DNA from: Pseudomonas sp. Teo4
GTDB lineage: Bacteria; Pseudomonadota; Gammaproteobacteria; Pseudomonadales; Pseudomonadaceae
DNA length: 64,000 nt
Direction of reading: 5' to 3'
Assembly: GCF_034387475.1 (NCBI RefSeq)
Contig: NZ_JAXCIL010000006.1
Span: 3,698 to 67,697 of the forward strand
In this document: in pieces, positions 9,215 through 18,314 of the stretch
How positions within the stretch are numbered: the stretch's first letter is position 1
Layout: every line of letters begins with the position of its first letter
The notes under the pieces: generated by a model
Seen by the model: the letters and a program-made list of their open reading frames with translations, nothing else
What the model was told of the DNA's origin: nothing
Databases searched by the model: none
Translations under genes and position numbers: made by a program

Positions 9215-10224
9215 AGATCGCCATCGTTAATGACATGCCACTGGCCGTCGAAGCGCTGCGCCGGGCGCTGGCTTTCGAGCCTGCACACCAAGTGGTCTGG
9301 GTGGCCAGCAACGGCGCCGAAGCTGTGCGCCGCTGCAGTGAGGAACTGCCGGACCTGATTCTGATGGACCTGATCATGCCGGTGATGGATGGTGTCGAGG
9401 CCACGCGCCAGATCATGGCCGAGACCCCATGTGCCATCGTCATCGTCACGGTCGACCGCAAGCAGAACGTGCACCGGGTGTTCGAGGCCATGGGCCACGG
9501 CGCCTTGGACGTTGTCGATACGCCAGCATTGGGTGCGGGAGATGCGCGTGAGGCAGCGGCGCCGCTGTTGCGCAAAATCCTCAATATCGGTTGGCTGATT
9601 GGCCAGCAACGGGCGAGCGCGACGAAGCCGGTGTCCGCGCCGCTGCGTTCGGCCTCGCAGCGCCGTGGTCTGGTGGCCATCGGCTCTTCAGCCGGAGGGC
9701 CGGCCGCGCTCGAGGTGCTGCTCAAAGGCTTGCCGCGGGAGTTTCCAGCCGCCATCGTGCTGGTGCAGCATGTCGACCAGGTGTTCGCCGCCGGCATGGC
9801 CGAATGGCTCAGCACCGCCTGCGGTTTGCCGGTGCGCCTGGCCCGTGAAGGCGAGCCGCCGCAGCCAGGGCAGGTGCTGCTGGCTGGCACCAACCACCAT
9901 ATTCGCCTGCTGCAGAATGGCCAACTGGCCTACACTGCCGAGCCGGTGAACGAAATCTACCGACCTTCGATCGACGTGTTCTTCGAAAGCGTGGCACGTT
10001 TCTGGAGCGGTGACGCGGTAGGCGTGCTGCTTACCGGCATGGGCCGCGATGGCGCTCAGGGCCTCAAAATGATGCGCCAGCAGGGCTTCCTGACCATCGC
10101 GCAGGACCAGGCCAGCAGCGCTGTGTATGGCATGCCCAAGGCTGCCGCGGCCATCGACGCGGCGGTCGAGATACGCCCGCTGGAACGAATCGCCGGGCGA
10201 CTGATGGAAATCTTTGTTAAATGA
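9211..10224 (+). CDS. wspF: CheB-type methylesterase response regulator WspF
   Basis: Protein of 337 residues that demethylates WspA and opposes WspC. Loss of WspF is known to lock Wsp on and produce wrinkly, high c-di-GMP colonies. The N-terminal receiver has Asp53 in LILMDLIMPVMDG. The C-terminal CheB domain (about 150-335) has the catalytic Ser region AIGSSAGGPAALEVLL, the His region LVQHVDQVFAAGMAEWL and the Asp region LLTGMGRDGAQGLKMM. It overlaps wspE by 4 bases. The frame is intact, so no activating lesion is visible. Confidence 0.95.
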   Translation: MKIAIVNDMPLAVEALRRALAFEPAHQVVWVASNGAEAVRRCSEELPDLILMDLIMPVMDGVEATRQIMAETPCAIVIVTVDRKQNVHRVFEAMGHGALDVVDTPALGAGDAREAAAPLLRKILNIGWLIGQQRASATKPVSAPLRSASQRRGLVAIGSSAGGPAALEVLLKGLPREFPAAIVLVQHVDQVFAAGMAEWLSTACGLPVRLAREGEPPQPGQVLLAGTNHHIRLLQNGQLAYTAEPVNEIYRPSIDVFFESVARFWSGDAVGVLLTGMGRDGAQGLKMMRQQGFLTIAQDQASSAVYGMPKAAAAIDAAVEIRPLERIAGRLMEIFVK

Positions 10225-10275
10225 CGATATGTATTGCATCACGCCGCCTGGCCGGCAGTGACTGGGTGATTACGG

Positions 10276-11280
10276 ATGAATGATCTACCGATCGACGGTT
10301 TCACGACCACCAATGAAAACTCGGCAATGGTCCTGCTGGTCGACGATCAGGCGATGATTGGCGAGGCGGTGCGTCGTGGCCTGGCGCATGAGGAGAACAT
10401 CGACTTCCACTTCTGTGCCGACCCACACCAGGCTGTGGCACAGGCCATGCGCATCAAGCCGACGGTGATCCTTCAAGACCTGATCATGCCGGGCCTCGAC
10501 GGGCTGACCCTGGTGCGCGAGTACCGTAACAACCCGGCCACTCAGGACATTCCGATCATCGTCCTGTCGACCAAGGAAGACCCCTTGGTCAAGAGCGCGG
10601 CCTTTGCCGCCGGGGCCAACGATTACCTGGTGAAGTTGCCGGACACCATCGAACTGGTGGCGCGCATCCGCTACCACTCGCGTTCCTACCTGACCTTGCT
10701 GCAGCGTGACGAGGCCTACCGCGCCCTGCGTGTCAGCCAACAGCAGTTGCTCGACACCAACCTCATGCTGCAGCGGCTGATGAACTCCGACGGCCTTACC
10801 GGGCTGTCCAACCGCCGTCACTTCGATGAGTACCTGGAACTGGAGTGGCGTCGTGCCATGCGCGAGCAACAGCAGATTTCCCTGCTGATGATCGATGTCG
10901 ACTACTTCAAGGCCTACAACGACAGCTTCGGCCACTTGGCGGGCGATGAGGCCTTGCGTCAGGTCGCCGAGGCCATCCGCGGTTCGTGCTCGCGCCCCAC
11001 AGACCTGCCGGCGCGTTACGGTGGCGAGGAATTCGCCCTGGTGTTGCCCAACACCTCGCCAGGTGGTGCGCGGCTGGTTGCCGAGAAGCTGCGCCAGACG
11101 GTGCTTGGCCTGAATATTCCGCACAGCGCGCCCCAGGCCGATTCGCGGCTGACCGTGAGCATCGGCCTGGCGACCCAGACGCCGAGCATCGGCAGCCATT
11201 GCCGCCAGTTGATTTCGGCGGCGGACAAAGGGTTGTACCTGGCCAAGAACAACGGGCGCAACCAGGTCGGTATCGCCTGA
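10276..11280 (+). CDS. wspR: Receiver-GGDEF diguanylate cyclase WspR
   Basis: Output of the Wsp system: when phosphorylated by WspE it clusters and makes c-di-GMP from two GTP. Of 334 residues, the receiver has Asp68 in [13 protein letters not shown], a helical stalk spans about 140-170, and the GGDEF domain carries the active-site motif GGEEF at 249-253. The inhibitory site RPTD at 240-243 fits RxxD five residues before the active site, so product inhibition is expected. It starts 51 bases after wspF. A REP pair follows the gene. Confidence 0.95.
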   Translation: MNDLPIDGFTTTNENSAMVLLVDDQAMIGEAVRRGLAHEENIDFHFCADPHQAVAQAMRIKPTVILQDLIMPGLDGLTLVREYRNNPATQDIPIIVLSTKEDPLVKSAAFAAGANDYLVKLPDTIELVARIRYHSRSYLTLLQRDEAYRALRVSQQQLLDTNLMLQRLMNSDGLTGLSNRRHFDEYLELEWRRAMREQQQISLLMIDVDYFKAYNDSFGHLAGDEALRQVAEAIRGSCSRPTDLPARYGGEEFALVLPNTSPGGARLVAEKLRQTVLGLNIPHSAPQADSRLTVSIGLATQTPSIGSHCRQLISAADKGLYLAKNNGRNQVGIA

Positions 11281-11284
11281 GCCT

Positions 11285-11368
11285 TATCGCCGGCAAGCCG
11301 GCTCCCACAGATACAGCGCACCCCATAAGGTCGGCGCCGAACCCGTGGGAGCCGGCTTGCCGGCGATA
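11285..11368. repeat. REP inverted pair after wspR
   Basis: Two perfect 24-nt arms (11285-11308 and 11345-11368) contain TATCGCCGGCAAGCCGGCTC with CCAC continuing. This is the 'CCGGCAAGCCGG' variant of the P. putida REP, separated by 36 bases. It lies between wspR and the prfB promoter region and may act as a transcript end-stabiliser or a boundary. Confidence 0.92.
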
Positions 11369-11450
11369 GGGCCGGAACAGGCTGCCAAGATCGTTCTCCC
11401 AGCACCTTTTCTACTGCCCAGCGGGTCTGCCGCCATACTCAAGACTGGGT

Positions 11451-11456
11451 TATACT
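11451..11456 (+). promoter_or_regulatory. Candidate -10 element for prfB
   Basis: TATACT, 40 bases before the prfB start, matches a sigma-70 -10 hexamer in the only gap between wspR and prfB. A convincing -35 hexamer at 17-18 bases is not seen (CTGCCG is the nearest), so this is a weak call. Confidence 0.4.
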
Positions 11457-11496
11457 CGCGGGCTTTTCACCGAATTCGCACGAGAGCTGCCCGCCC

Positions 11497-12592
11497 ATGG
11501 AAATCCAACCGATCCTGAACACCATCAAGGACCTCACCGAGCGTTCCCAGTCCATTCGGGGGTATCTTTGACTACGATCACAAGCATGACCGCCTGATCG
11601 AAGTCAATCGCGAGCTGGAAGACCCCAACGTCTGGAACAAGCCCGAGTACGCCCAGGCACTGGGCCGCGAGCGTGCCATGCTGGCGCAGGTCGTCGAGAC
11701 CCTGGACAAACTGTCCAACGGCCTGGTCGACAGCAAGGACTTGCTCGACATGGCCGTCGAAGAGAATGACGAAGCCGCCGTCAGCGATGTCGTGACCGAG
11801 CTGGAAAGCCTGGAAGAAAACCTGGCCCAGCTTGAGTTCCGTCGCATGTTCAGCGGCGAGATGGACATGAACAACGCCTACCTGGACATCCAGGCCGGCT
11901 CCGGTGGTACCGAGGCGCAGGACTGGGCGAACATCCTGCTGCGCATGTACCTGCGCTGGGCCGACAAGCGTGGTTTCGACGCCACCATCATCGAGCTTTC
12001 CGAAGGTGAAGTCGCCGGTATCAAGGGCGCCACCGTGCACATCAAGGGCGAATACGCCTTCGGCTGGCTGCGCACCGAAATCGGTGTACACCGCCTGGTG
12101 CGCAAGAGCCCGTTCGACTCCGGCGCTCGCCGCCACACCTCGTTCTCGGCAGTGTTCGTCTCGCCCGAGATCGACGACAAGGTCGAGATCGATATCAACC
12201 CGTCCGACCTGCGTATCGATACCTACCGCTCCTCGGGCGCTGGCGGTCAGCACGTGAACACCACCGACTCGGCGGTACGTATCACCCACGTGCCCACCAA
12301 CACCGTGGTGGCCTGCCAGAACGAACGCTCCCAGCACGCCAACAAAGACACCGCCATGAAAATGCTGCGGGCCAAGTTGTACGAGCTGGAAATGCAGAAG
12401 CGCAACGCCGCCTCGCAGGCGCTGGAAGACAGCAAGTCGGACATCGGCTGGGGCCACCAGATCCGCTCGTACGTACTCGATGACTCGCGCATCAAGGACC
12501 TGCGTACCGGCGTCGAGCGTAGCGACTGCCAGAAGGTTCTGGACGGCGACCTCGACCAGTATCTGGAAGCGAGCCTCAAGCAGGGCCTGTAA
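11497..12592 (+). CDS. prfB: Peptide chain release factor 2 (RF2), with programmed +1 frameshift
   Basis: RF2 recognises UGA and UAA and triggers peptide release. The first 24 codons (ATG at 11497, [13 protein letters not shown] and on) end at an in-frame TGA at 11569-11571. Reading resumes in the +1 frame at GAC 11570 and runs to 12592, giving 364 residues, the normal RF2 length. The GGQ catalytic loop is seen in [18 protein letters not shown] and the anticodon-like domain lies upstream of it. Low RF2 stalls at UGA and favours shifting, so the gene controls itself. It is followed by lysS, 93 bases downstream, as in many gammaproteobacteria. It is not a pseudogene. Confidence 0.96.
11557..11572 (+). 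promoter_or_regulatory. prfB +1 programmed frameshift site
   Basis: CGGGGGTATCTTTGAC holds the three canonical parts: an internal Shine-Dalgarno-like GGGGG, the slippery CTT, and an in-frame TGA followed by C (a poor termination context). This matches the conserved bacterial prfB site almost base for base. Confidence 0.96.
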
Positions 12593-12685
12593 ACCGCACA
12601 CCACCGCCGCGATACGAGGCCGTAGGCCCGTATCGCGTGCCCTGCCCGACAGGGGCAACGAACACCTGATGGAAAGAATGACGAC

Positions 12686-14188
12686 ATGAGCGACCTCAAC
12701 ACCCAACCGCAAGACCTGCAACAGGAAGAAAACGCCCTGATCGCGCTGCGCAAGGAAAAACTTGCCGCCGAGCGCGCCAAAGGCAACGCCTTCCCCAACG
12801 ACTTCCGCCGCGACAGCTACTGCAACGACCTGCAGAAACAGTACGCGGACAAGACCAAGGAAGAGCTGGAAGCTGCAGCGATCCCGGTCAAGGTCGCAGG
12901 TCGCATCATGCTCAACCGTGGCTCGTTCATGGTCATTCAGGACATGACTGGCCGCATTCAGGTCTACGTCAACCGCAAGACGCTGCCGGAAGAAACCCTG
13001 GCCGCCGTCAAGACCTGGGACCTGGGCGACATCATCAGCGCCGAAGGCACCCTGGCCCGTTCGGGCAAGGGCGACCTGTACGTGGAAATGACCAACGTGC
13101 GCCTGCTGACCAAGTCGCTGCGCCCGCTGCCGGACAAGCACCACGGCCTGACCGACACCGAGCAGCGCTACCGCCAGCGTTACGTCGACCTGATGGTCAA
13201 CGAAGAAACCCGCAACACTTTCCGCGTGCGTTCGCAGGTGATCTCGCACATCCGCAAATTCCTCATCGAGCGCGACTTCCTCGAAGTCGAAACGCCGATG
13301 CTGCAGACCATTCCGGGCGGCGCTGCGGCCAAGCCGTTCGAAACCCACCACAACGCGCTGGACATGGCCATGTTCCTGCGTATCGCGCCTGAGCTGTACC
13401 TCAAGCGCCTGGTGGTTGGTGGCTTCGAGAAAGTGTTCGAGATCAACCGCAACTTCCGTAACGAAGGCGTTTCGACCCGGCACAACCCCGAGTTCACCAT
13501 GCTCGAGTTCTACCAGGCTTATGCCGACTACCGCGACAACATGGACCTCACCGAGGAACTGTTCCGCGAGCTGGCGATGCTGGTACTGGGCAGCACCGAC
13601 GTGCCATACGGCGACAAGGTGTTCCACTTCGGCGAGCCGTTCGCCCGCCTGTCGGTGTTCGACTCGATCCTCAAGTACAACCCGGAACTCACCGCCGCCG
13701 ACTTGCAAGACGTCGACCGCGCCCGTGAAATCGCCAAGAAGGCCGGTGCCAAGGTGCTGGGCCACGAAGGCCTGGGCAAACTGCAAGTGATGATTTTCGA
13801 AGAGCTGGTCGAGCACAAGCTGGAGCAGCCGCATTTCATCACCGAGTACCCGTTCGAAGTTTCGCCGCTGGCCCGTCGCAACGACGACAACCCTGCCGTG
13901 ACCGACCGCTTCGAACTGTTCATCGGTGGCCGCGAAATCGCCAACGCCTACTCCGAGCTCAACGATGCCGAAGATCAGGCCGAGCGCTTCCTGGCTCAGG
14001 TCGCCGAGAAGGACGCGGGTGACGACGAAGCCATGCACTACGATGCCGACTTCGTTCGTGCCCTGGAATACGGCATGCCGCCGACCGCTGGTGAAGGCAT
14101 CGGTATCGACCGTCTGGTGATGCTGCTGACCAACTCGCCGTCGATCCGTGACGTGATCCTGTTCCCGCACATGCGTCCGCAGGCCTGA
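12686..14188 (+). CDS. lysS: Lysyl-tRNA synthetase, class II
   Basis: Charges tRNA-Lys with lysine in the cytoplasm. The 500 residues match the family length. The N-terminal OB-fold anticodon-binding domain (about 60-170) includes [17 protein letters not shown]. The class II catalytic core has motif 2 [20 protein letters not shown] and motif 3 [13 protein letters not shown] near the C-terminus. The start is ATG 12686, preceded by a weak GAAAGAATGACG leader. Probably co-transcribed with prfB. A strong terminator follows. Confidence 0.97.
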   Translation: MSDLNTQPQDLQQEENALIALRKEKLAAERAKGNAFPNDFRRDSYCNDLQKQYADKTKEELEAAAIPVKVAGRIMLNRGSFMVIQDMTGRIQVYVNRKTLPEETLAAVKTWDLGDIISAEGTLARSGKGDLYVEMTNVRLLTKSLRPLPDKHHGLTDTEQRYRQRYVDLMVNEETRNTFRVRSQVISHIRKFLIERDFLEVETPMLQTIPGGAAAKPFETHHNALDMAMFLRIAPELYLKRLVVGGFEKVFEINRNFRNEGVSTRHNPEFTMLEFYQAYADYRDNMDLTEELFRELAMLVLGSTDVPYGDKVFHFGEPFARLSVFDSILKYNPELTAADLQDVDRAREIAKKAGAKVLGHEGLGKLQVMIFEELVEHKLEQPHFITEYPFEVSPLARRNDDNPAVTDRFELFIGGREIANAYSELNDAEDQAERFLAQVAEKDAGDDEAMHYDADFVRALEYGMPPTAGEGIGIDRLVMLLTNSPSIRDVILFPHMRPQA

Positions 14189-14200
14189 GTCGTCTGAACA

Positions 14201-14225
14201 AGCCGCCTTTCGAGGCGGCTTTTTC
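14201..14225 (+). terminator. Intrinsic terminator after lysS
   Basis: AGCCGCCTTTCGAGGCGGCT forms an 8-bp GC-rich stem with a four-base loop and is followed directly by TTTTTC. It ends the prfB-lysS transcript. Confidence 0.92.
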
Positions 14226-14253
14226 TTGCCTGTACACTTGTATCGGTTGTACC

Positions 14254-14347
14254 GGCCCTTTCGCGGGTAAACCCGCTCCCACAGTTACAGCACAGTTCTT
14301 GAGGCCTGTGGTGTACCTGTGGGAGCGGGTTTACCCGCAAAAGGGCC
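14254..14347. repeat. REP inverted pair between lysS and a tetR gene
   Basis: Arms of 31 bases at 14254-14284 and 14317-14347 pair with one mismatch and contain the core CGCGGGTAAACCCGCTCCCA. The second arm has CAAAAG where its partner has CGAAAG. Confidence 0.9.
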
Positions 14348-14381
14348 AGCACTGACAAACCACTCTTCTTGAGGTACCCCC

Positions 14382-15098
14382 GTGACCCCCGCAATGGACC
14401 AGCAAGGCGCCGCCGGCATCGCCACCGCCGTCGCCGAAAGCGTGCAGTACCAAGGGCGCAAGACCGCCCGTCAAGGCAGCGAACAGCGCCGCCAGCTGAT
14501 CCTCGATGCCGCCATGCGCATCGTCGTGCGTGACGGCGTACGTGGCGTGCGTCACCGCGCCGTGGCTGCCGAGGCCGGGGTGCCGCTGTCGGCCACCACG
14601 TACTACTTCAAGGACATCGAGGACCTGCTCACCGATACCTTCGCCCAGTACGTCGAGCGCAGCGCTGCCTACATGGCCAAGCTGTGGGCCAATACCGAAG
14701 TGCTGCTGCGTCAGTTGATGGCGCAGGGTGACGGTAGCGTGGAGTCGCGGGCACGGTTGGCCGATGAAGTGGCGCGCATGACCGCCGACTATGTGTCGCG
14801 CCAGTTGCACAACCGCCGTGACTTCCTCATGGCCGAGCAAGCCTTCCGTCAGGAGGCCTTGCTATGCCCGCGCCTGGCCGAGCTGGTCTGCGCCCACGAG
14901 CAGATCCTGCTGCACGGCACCCGGCAGTTGCTGCAGGTGGTCGGCTCGCAGCAGCCGGAACAGGACGCCCAAATGTTGACGGCGATAATCGAGCAGATGG
15001 AATATCAGGGCCTGCTCAAGGACGCGAACGCGCAAGCCGATGGGCAGATGCTCGCTATGCTTACCCGGTACTTGCACTTGGTGTTGGCATCGGGCTGA
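14382..15098 (+). CDS. TetR-family transcriptional regulator
   Basis: One-component DNA-binding regulator of 238 residues. The N-terminal HTH (about 35-80) contains LILDAAMRIVVRDGVRGVRH and AEAGVPLSATTYYFKDIEDL. The C-terminal ligand domain is not identifiable by eye. The GTG at 14382 is preferred because GAGG lies 7 bases before it; an ATG at 14394 is the alternative. The gene is followed after 29 bases by a lipoprotein gene on the same strand, which is a possible co-transcribed partner. The ligand and targets are unknown. Confidence 0.85.
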   Translation: MTPAMDQQGAAGIATAVAESVQYQGRKTARQGSEQRRQLILDAAMRIVVRDGVRGVRHRAVAAEAGVPLSATTYYFKDIEDLLTDTFAQYVERSAAYMAKLWANTEVLLRQLMAQGDGSVESRARLADEVARMTADYVSRQLHNRRDFLMAEQAFRQEALLCPRLAELVCAHEQILLHGTRQLLQVVGSQQPEQDAQMLTAIIEQMEYQGLLKDANAQADGQMLAMLTRYLHLVLASG

Positions 15099-15127
15099 GC
15101 TGAGACCGAATTTTCAAGGAGAACTTG

Positions 15128-15676
15128 ATGAAAGCCTGGCGTGTGGTGTTGTTGACGTTGTCATTCCTGCTGCTGGGCGGTTGTCTGGTGACCTTCCATG
15201 AGCCGCTGCCGAGCAACCAGGCGGCGCCCAAGGCATTGCTTGGCAAGTGGAGCAGCAAGGATGCCTGGGGCGAGCCGCTGAAGCTGGTCATCAGCCGCAG
15301 CGGTGCCGATGCCTACAAGGCGGTTGCCACGGCCAAGGGCAAAAAGCCTGAAGAGTACGTCTTTACCGTGTCGCGCCATGGCAACCGCTGGTACCTGTCG
15401 GCCGGGGTGCCCAAGCGCCTGGGGGGTAATTTCCTGATCGGCGGCTTCGACATCGTCGATGGCAAGGAGCTGGTGGTCTACAACCTCGACGTCGAGCAGG
15501 TGCAGCAGGCGGTCGAGAAGAAGGAGTTGACCGGGCGCAGCACCGAGGTGCCGGAAGACAATGGTGAAGGCGTGGTGATCGACAGCCCGTCGGCGCGGGT
15601 GCTGGCTTATCTGGACGATCCGGCCAACTCCGACCTGTTCGTCGAGGTAGCGCGGTTTCAGCGGTCCGGCAAATGA
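15128..15676 (+). CDS. Putative lipoprotein of unknown function
   Basis: Protein of 182 residues with a type II signal peptide: positive MKAWR, hydrophobic VVLLTLSFLL, and lipobox LGGC at about residues 17-20. The residue after the lipidated Cys is Leu, which does not suggest Asp-type inner-membrane retention, so the outer membrane is likely. The mature part (about 160 residues) has no domain I recognise. AAGGAGAA precedes the ATG at 15128. A REP pair lies immediately downstream. Confidence 0.8.
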   Translation: MKAWRVVLLTLSFLLLGGCLVTFHEPLPSNQAAPKALLGKWSSKDAWGEPLKLVISRSGADAYKAVATAKGKKPEEYVFTVSRHGNRWYLSAGVPKRLGGNFLIGGFDIVDGKELVVYNLDVEQVQQAVEKKELTGRSTEVPEDNGEGVVIDSPSARVLAYLDDPANSDLFVEVARFQRSGK

Positions 15677-15688
15677 CCGAGCTGGCTT

Positions 15689-15772
15689 CTTCGCGGCTGA
15701 AGCCGCTCCCACAGGTACAGTGTCACGCCAGAGAGTTGTGCTATCCCTGTGGGAGCGGCTTTAGCCGCGAAG
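15689..15772. repeat. REP inverted pair after the lipoprotein gene
   Basis: Arms of 27 bases at 15689-15715 and 15746-15772 pair with one mismatch. The core is CGCGGCTGAAGCCGCTCCCA, a 'GCTGAAGC' REP variant different from the 'GGGTAAACCC' type elsewhere in the window. Confidence 0.9.
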
Positions 15773-15812
15773 ACGCCGGTACAGGTATCCTGTTCTAGAA
15801 AGGAGTCCCCCG

Positions 15813-17090
15813 GTGGACGAGTACCAGCAAACCATACGCGCGTTGTCCGACCGCATCGTCGCTGCGCAGACCCCTATTCGCGTGCTCGACGCCGTGAAGT
15901 GGGACGACAGCATCCGTCAGGGTTTCCTCAAGGCCAAGGGCAAGGAACCTCCGGCGGTGGACCGCGCCTACTACCAGTCACGGCCACTGTCGTTCGATTC
16001 CAGTGCGGTGAAAGCCGAATTCCAGAGCATTGAGCGTGACATCACCCGCCAGTTGGGCCAGTTCAACCCGGTGGGCCAGATCATGCGGCGCATGTGCAAG
16101 GAATACCGCATGGTGGTGCGCATGCTCGAAGCGCGCGGCACCGAGGACTTCGGGCTGATCTCGCAGGAGCTCTATGGCGCGGCCTCCGATGCGTTCCACG
16201 CCGGTGACCCAACCCTGGCCGACCTCGGCCTGATGCTGTCGGACTACCTGAATAACATCGACGGCCGGGGCGACCTCAAGGACGAACCGAAGAACCTCAC
16301 CGCCAAAGAAGCCGTGGATATCCTCCAGCGCCGCCTGAACAAAGTGTTCGGCGAAGCCGAAGAGACCATCCGTGTGTTCGAGTCGGACGGTATCGTTGCC
16401 GATGCCGCGGCGGGCGCCGACTACATCAAGGTACGCGCCGATGCCATGTTCAACAGCCGTGACGTGCGCGCCCTGGAAGTTCACGAGGGCTTGGTGCATG
16501 TGGGTACCACGCTCAATGGCCTCAACCAGCCGATCTGCACGTTCCTGGCCAAGGGGCCGCCCTCGTCGACGGTGACCCAGGAAGGGCTGGCGATCCTCAT
16601 GGAGGTGATCGCGTTCGCCTCCTACCCCAGCCGCTTGCGCAAGCTGACCAACCGCACCCGGGCCATCCACATGGTCGAGGAGGGCGCGGACTTCATGCAG
16701 GTCTACGGGTTCTTCCGCGAGCAAGGCTTTGAAATGGCGCAGTGCTACAGTAATGCCAGCCGTGTGTTCCGTGGCTCGGTGCCCAATGGTCTGCCATTCA
16801 CCAAGGACTTGTCCTACCTCAAGGGCTTCATCATGGTTTACAACTACATTCAGTTGGCCGTGAAGAAGGGCAAGCTCGAACAGATTCCGTTGCTGTTCTG
16901 CGGCAAGACCACCCTGGAAGACATGCGTACCCTGCGCCAGTTGGTCGAAGAAGGCCTGGTGGAGCCGCCCAAGTACCTGCCGGAGCAGTTCCGAGACCTT
17001 AGCGCGCTGTCGGCCTGGATGTGCTTCTCCAACTTCCTCAACCACCTGAGCCTGGACCGTATTGAAGCCGACTACGCGAACATTCTCTGA
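15813..17090 (+). CDS. QEGLA-motif DUF1704 protein, MATCAP-like metallo-carboxypeptidase family
   Basis: Cytoplasmic-looking protein of 425 residues of the 'flavohemoglobin expression-modulating QEGLA motif' family. The QEGLA motif itself is seen near residue 254 (VTQEGLAILMEVIAF). An HExxxH zinc-binding motif is seen in VHEGLVHVGTTLNG near residue 223. This family is related to eukaryotic tubulin tyrosine carboxypeptidases (MATCAP), so peptidase activity is likely, but the bacterial substrate is unknown. The start is GTG at 15813 with AAGGAG upstream. An alpha/beta hydrolase and a small membrane protein follow with overlapping ends, suggesting one operon. Confidence 0.88.
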   Translation: MDEYQQTIRALSDRIVAAQTPIRVLDAVKWDDSIRQGFLKAKGKEPPAVDRAYYQSRPLSFDSSAVKAEFQSIERDITRQLGQFNPVGQIMRRMCKEYRMVVRMLEARGTEDFGLISQELYGAASDAFHAGDPTLADLGLMLSDYLNNIDGRGDLKDEPKNLTAKEAVDILQRRLNKVFGEAEETIRVFESDGIVADAAAGADYIKVRADAMFNSRDVRALEVHEGLVHVGTTLNGLNQPICTFLAKGPPSSTVTQEGLAILMEVIAFASYPSRLRKLTNRTRAIHMVEEGADFMQVYGFFREQGFEMAQCYSNASRVFRGSVPNGLPFTKDLSYLKGFIMVYNYIQLAVKKGKLEQIPLLFCGKTTLEDMRTLRQLVEEGLVEPPKYLPEQFRDLSALSAWMCFSNFLNHLSLDRIEADYANIL

Positions 17091-17982
17091 GTGCTGCCGC
17101 CTGCTGGTCCTGGGCCTGGTCCTGCTGCTTAGTGGTTGCAGCAGCCTGCTGTTCTACCCGGAGCCTGGGCAGGCGTTCACCCCGGAGCGGGCCAAACTCG
17201 ACTACCGCGATGTCAGCCTCGTGACCTCCGATGGCGTCCGGCTGCATGGTTGGTGGCTGCCGGCCAAGGTGGGTGTCGAGGTCAAGGGCACGGTGTTGCA
17301 CTTGCACGGCAATGGCGGCAACCTGCCAGGCCACCTGGGTGGCAGCTACTGGCTGCCCGAGCAGGGCTACCAGGTGCTGATGATCGATTACCGTGGCTAC
17401 GGCCTGTCCCAGGGCAAACCGACCTTGCCCGAGGTCTATCAGGATATCGCCGCGGCCATGGCCTGGCTGGACCAAGCCCCCGAGGTCAAAGGTAAGCCGC
17501 TGGTGCTGCTGGGCCAGAGCCTCGGCGGGGCTATGGCGATCCATTATCTAGCGGCCAACCCCGAACAGCGCCAGCGCTTCAGCGCACTGGTGTTCGACGG
17601 CGTGCCTGCAAGCTATCGCGCCGTTGGCCGCTATGCCTTGAGTACTTCGTGGATGACCTGGCCGCTGCAGGTGCCGCTGTCCTGGCTGGTGCCGGACGGC
17701 GACAGCGCGATCCGCTCGGTCGAGCAACTGAGCGGCCCGCCGAAGCTGTTTTTCCACAGCATCGACGACAAGCTGGTACCGATGGACAACGGTATAAGCC
17801 TGTACCAGCACGTACCGCCACCGCGCGTGTTGCAGCTGACCCGGGGAGGCCATGTGCAGACCTTCGCCGACCCGGTGTGGCGCCAGGTGATGCTGCGTTT
17901 TCTTGAAGACCCCAGCCATTTCAACGGCCTGCGGCGGCTGGCCGAAGTGCCTAACTACCCTGACGAGAAGAACAAGCAATGA
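17062..17982 (+). CDS. Alpha/beta hydrolase lipoprotein
   Basis: Predicted serine hydrolase of 306 residues, anchored as a lipoprotein (hydrophobic LLVLGLVLLL, lipobox LSGC near residue 26). The nucleophile elbow GQSLGG is near 152-157, the acid is probably in DDKLVPMDNG near 235 and the His in GGHVQTF near 262; an oxyanion HGNGGN precedes at about 80. The only start that gives a charged signal-peptide N-region is TTG at 17062, which overlaps the upstream gene by 29 bases. This is unusual but better than a start inside the hydrophobic core. It overlaps the next gene by ATGA. Confidence 0.85.
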   Translation: MKPTTRTFSECCRLLVLGLVLLLSGCSSLLFYPEPGQAFTPERAKLDYRDVSLVTSDGVRLHGWWLPAKVGVEVKGTVLHLHGNGGNLPGHLGGSYWLPEQGYQVLMIDYRGYGLSQGKPTLPEVYQDIAAAMAWLDQAPEVKGKPLVLLGQSLGGAMAIHYLAANPEQRQRFSALVFDGVPASYRAVGRYALSTSWMTWPLQVPLSWLVPDGDSAIRSVEQLSGPPKLFFHSIDDKLVPMDNGISLYQHVPPPRVLQLTRGGHVQTFADPVWRQVMLRFLEDPSHFNGLRRLAEVPNYPDEKNKQ

Positions 17983-18305
17983 GTGAAGAACGCAACGCCA
18001 TCCCTCTGATCCTGACCGGTGTCGGCAGCATCATCGTGACGGTGGGAGCCCTTTGGTATTACGGCTACCTGCATTTCGCCAAGCCCGAGGACGCGTTGTT
18101 GCTGCAGGATTACACCATGCTCAAGACCGTGCCGGGGGAGGACTACAAGGTGTCCCTCGACCCGGCGCCGCAAGTGGCGCAGTGCGTGGATGGGGTGCTG
18201 GTGCTGTTCGATACTCAGCAAAAAGGCCTGACCGGCGTACTGGTGGACAACCGCAAGCGGGCGATTCGTTGCATGGGTGGGGAGACGCCGCAGCAGGGCC
18301 AGTGA
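17979..18305 (+). CDS. Small membrane protein of unknown function
   Basis: Protein of 108 residues with one N-terminal membrane segment (IPLILTGVGSIIVTVGALWYYGYL, split about residues 8-31) and a soluble domain of about 75 residues that contains two cysteines (QCVDG and RCMGG). No family recognised. The ATG at 17979 overlaps the hydrolase stop by 4 bases, so it is probably translationally coupled to it. The N-terminus lacks a lipobox, which suggests a single-pass protein. Confidence 0.75.
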   Translation: MSEERNAIPLILTGVGSIIVTVGALWYYGYLHFAKPEDALLLQDYTMLKTVPGEDYKVSLDPAPQVAQCVDGVLVLFDTQQKGLTGVLVDNRKRAIRCMGGETPQQGQ

Positions 18306-18314
18306 CCGGAGCAG

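Noticed and set aside
11569..11571. In-frame stop in prfB as sign of a pseudogene
   Set aside because: The stop is part of the conserved programmed +1 frameshift site, and the rest of the RF2 frame is intact.
2799..14170. Very long open frames antisense to wspA, wspE, prfB and lysS (for example 2799-4286, 6821-9160 and 11534-14170 on the minus strand)
   Set aside because: They mirror known genes, have no ribosome site or family features, and come from the GC-rich third codon positions of the true strand.
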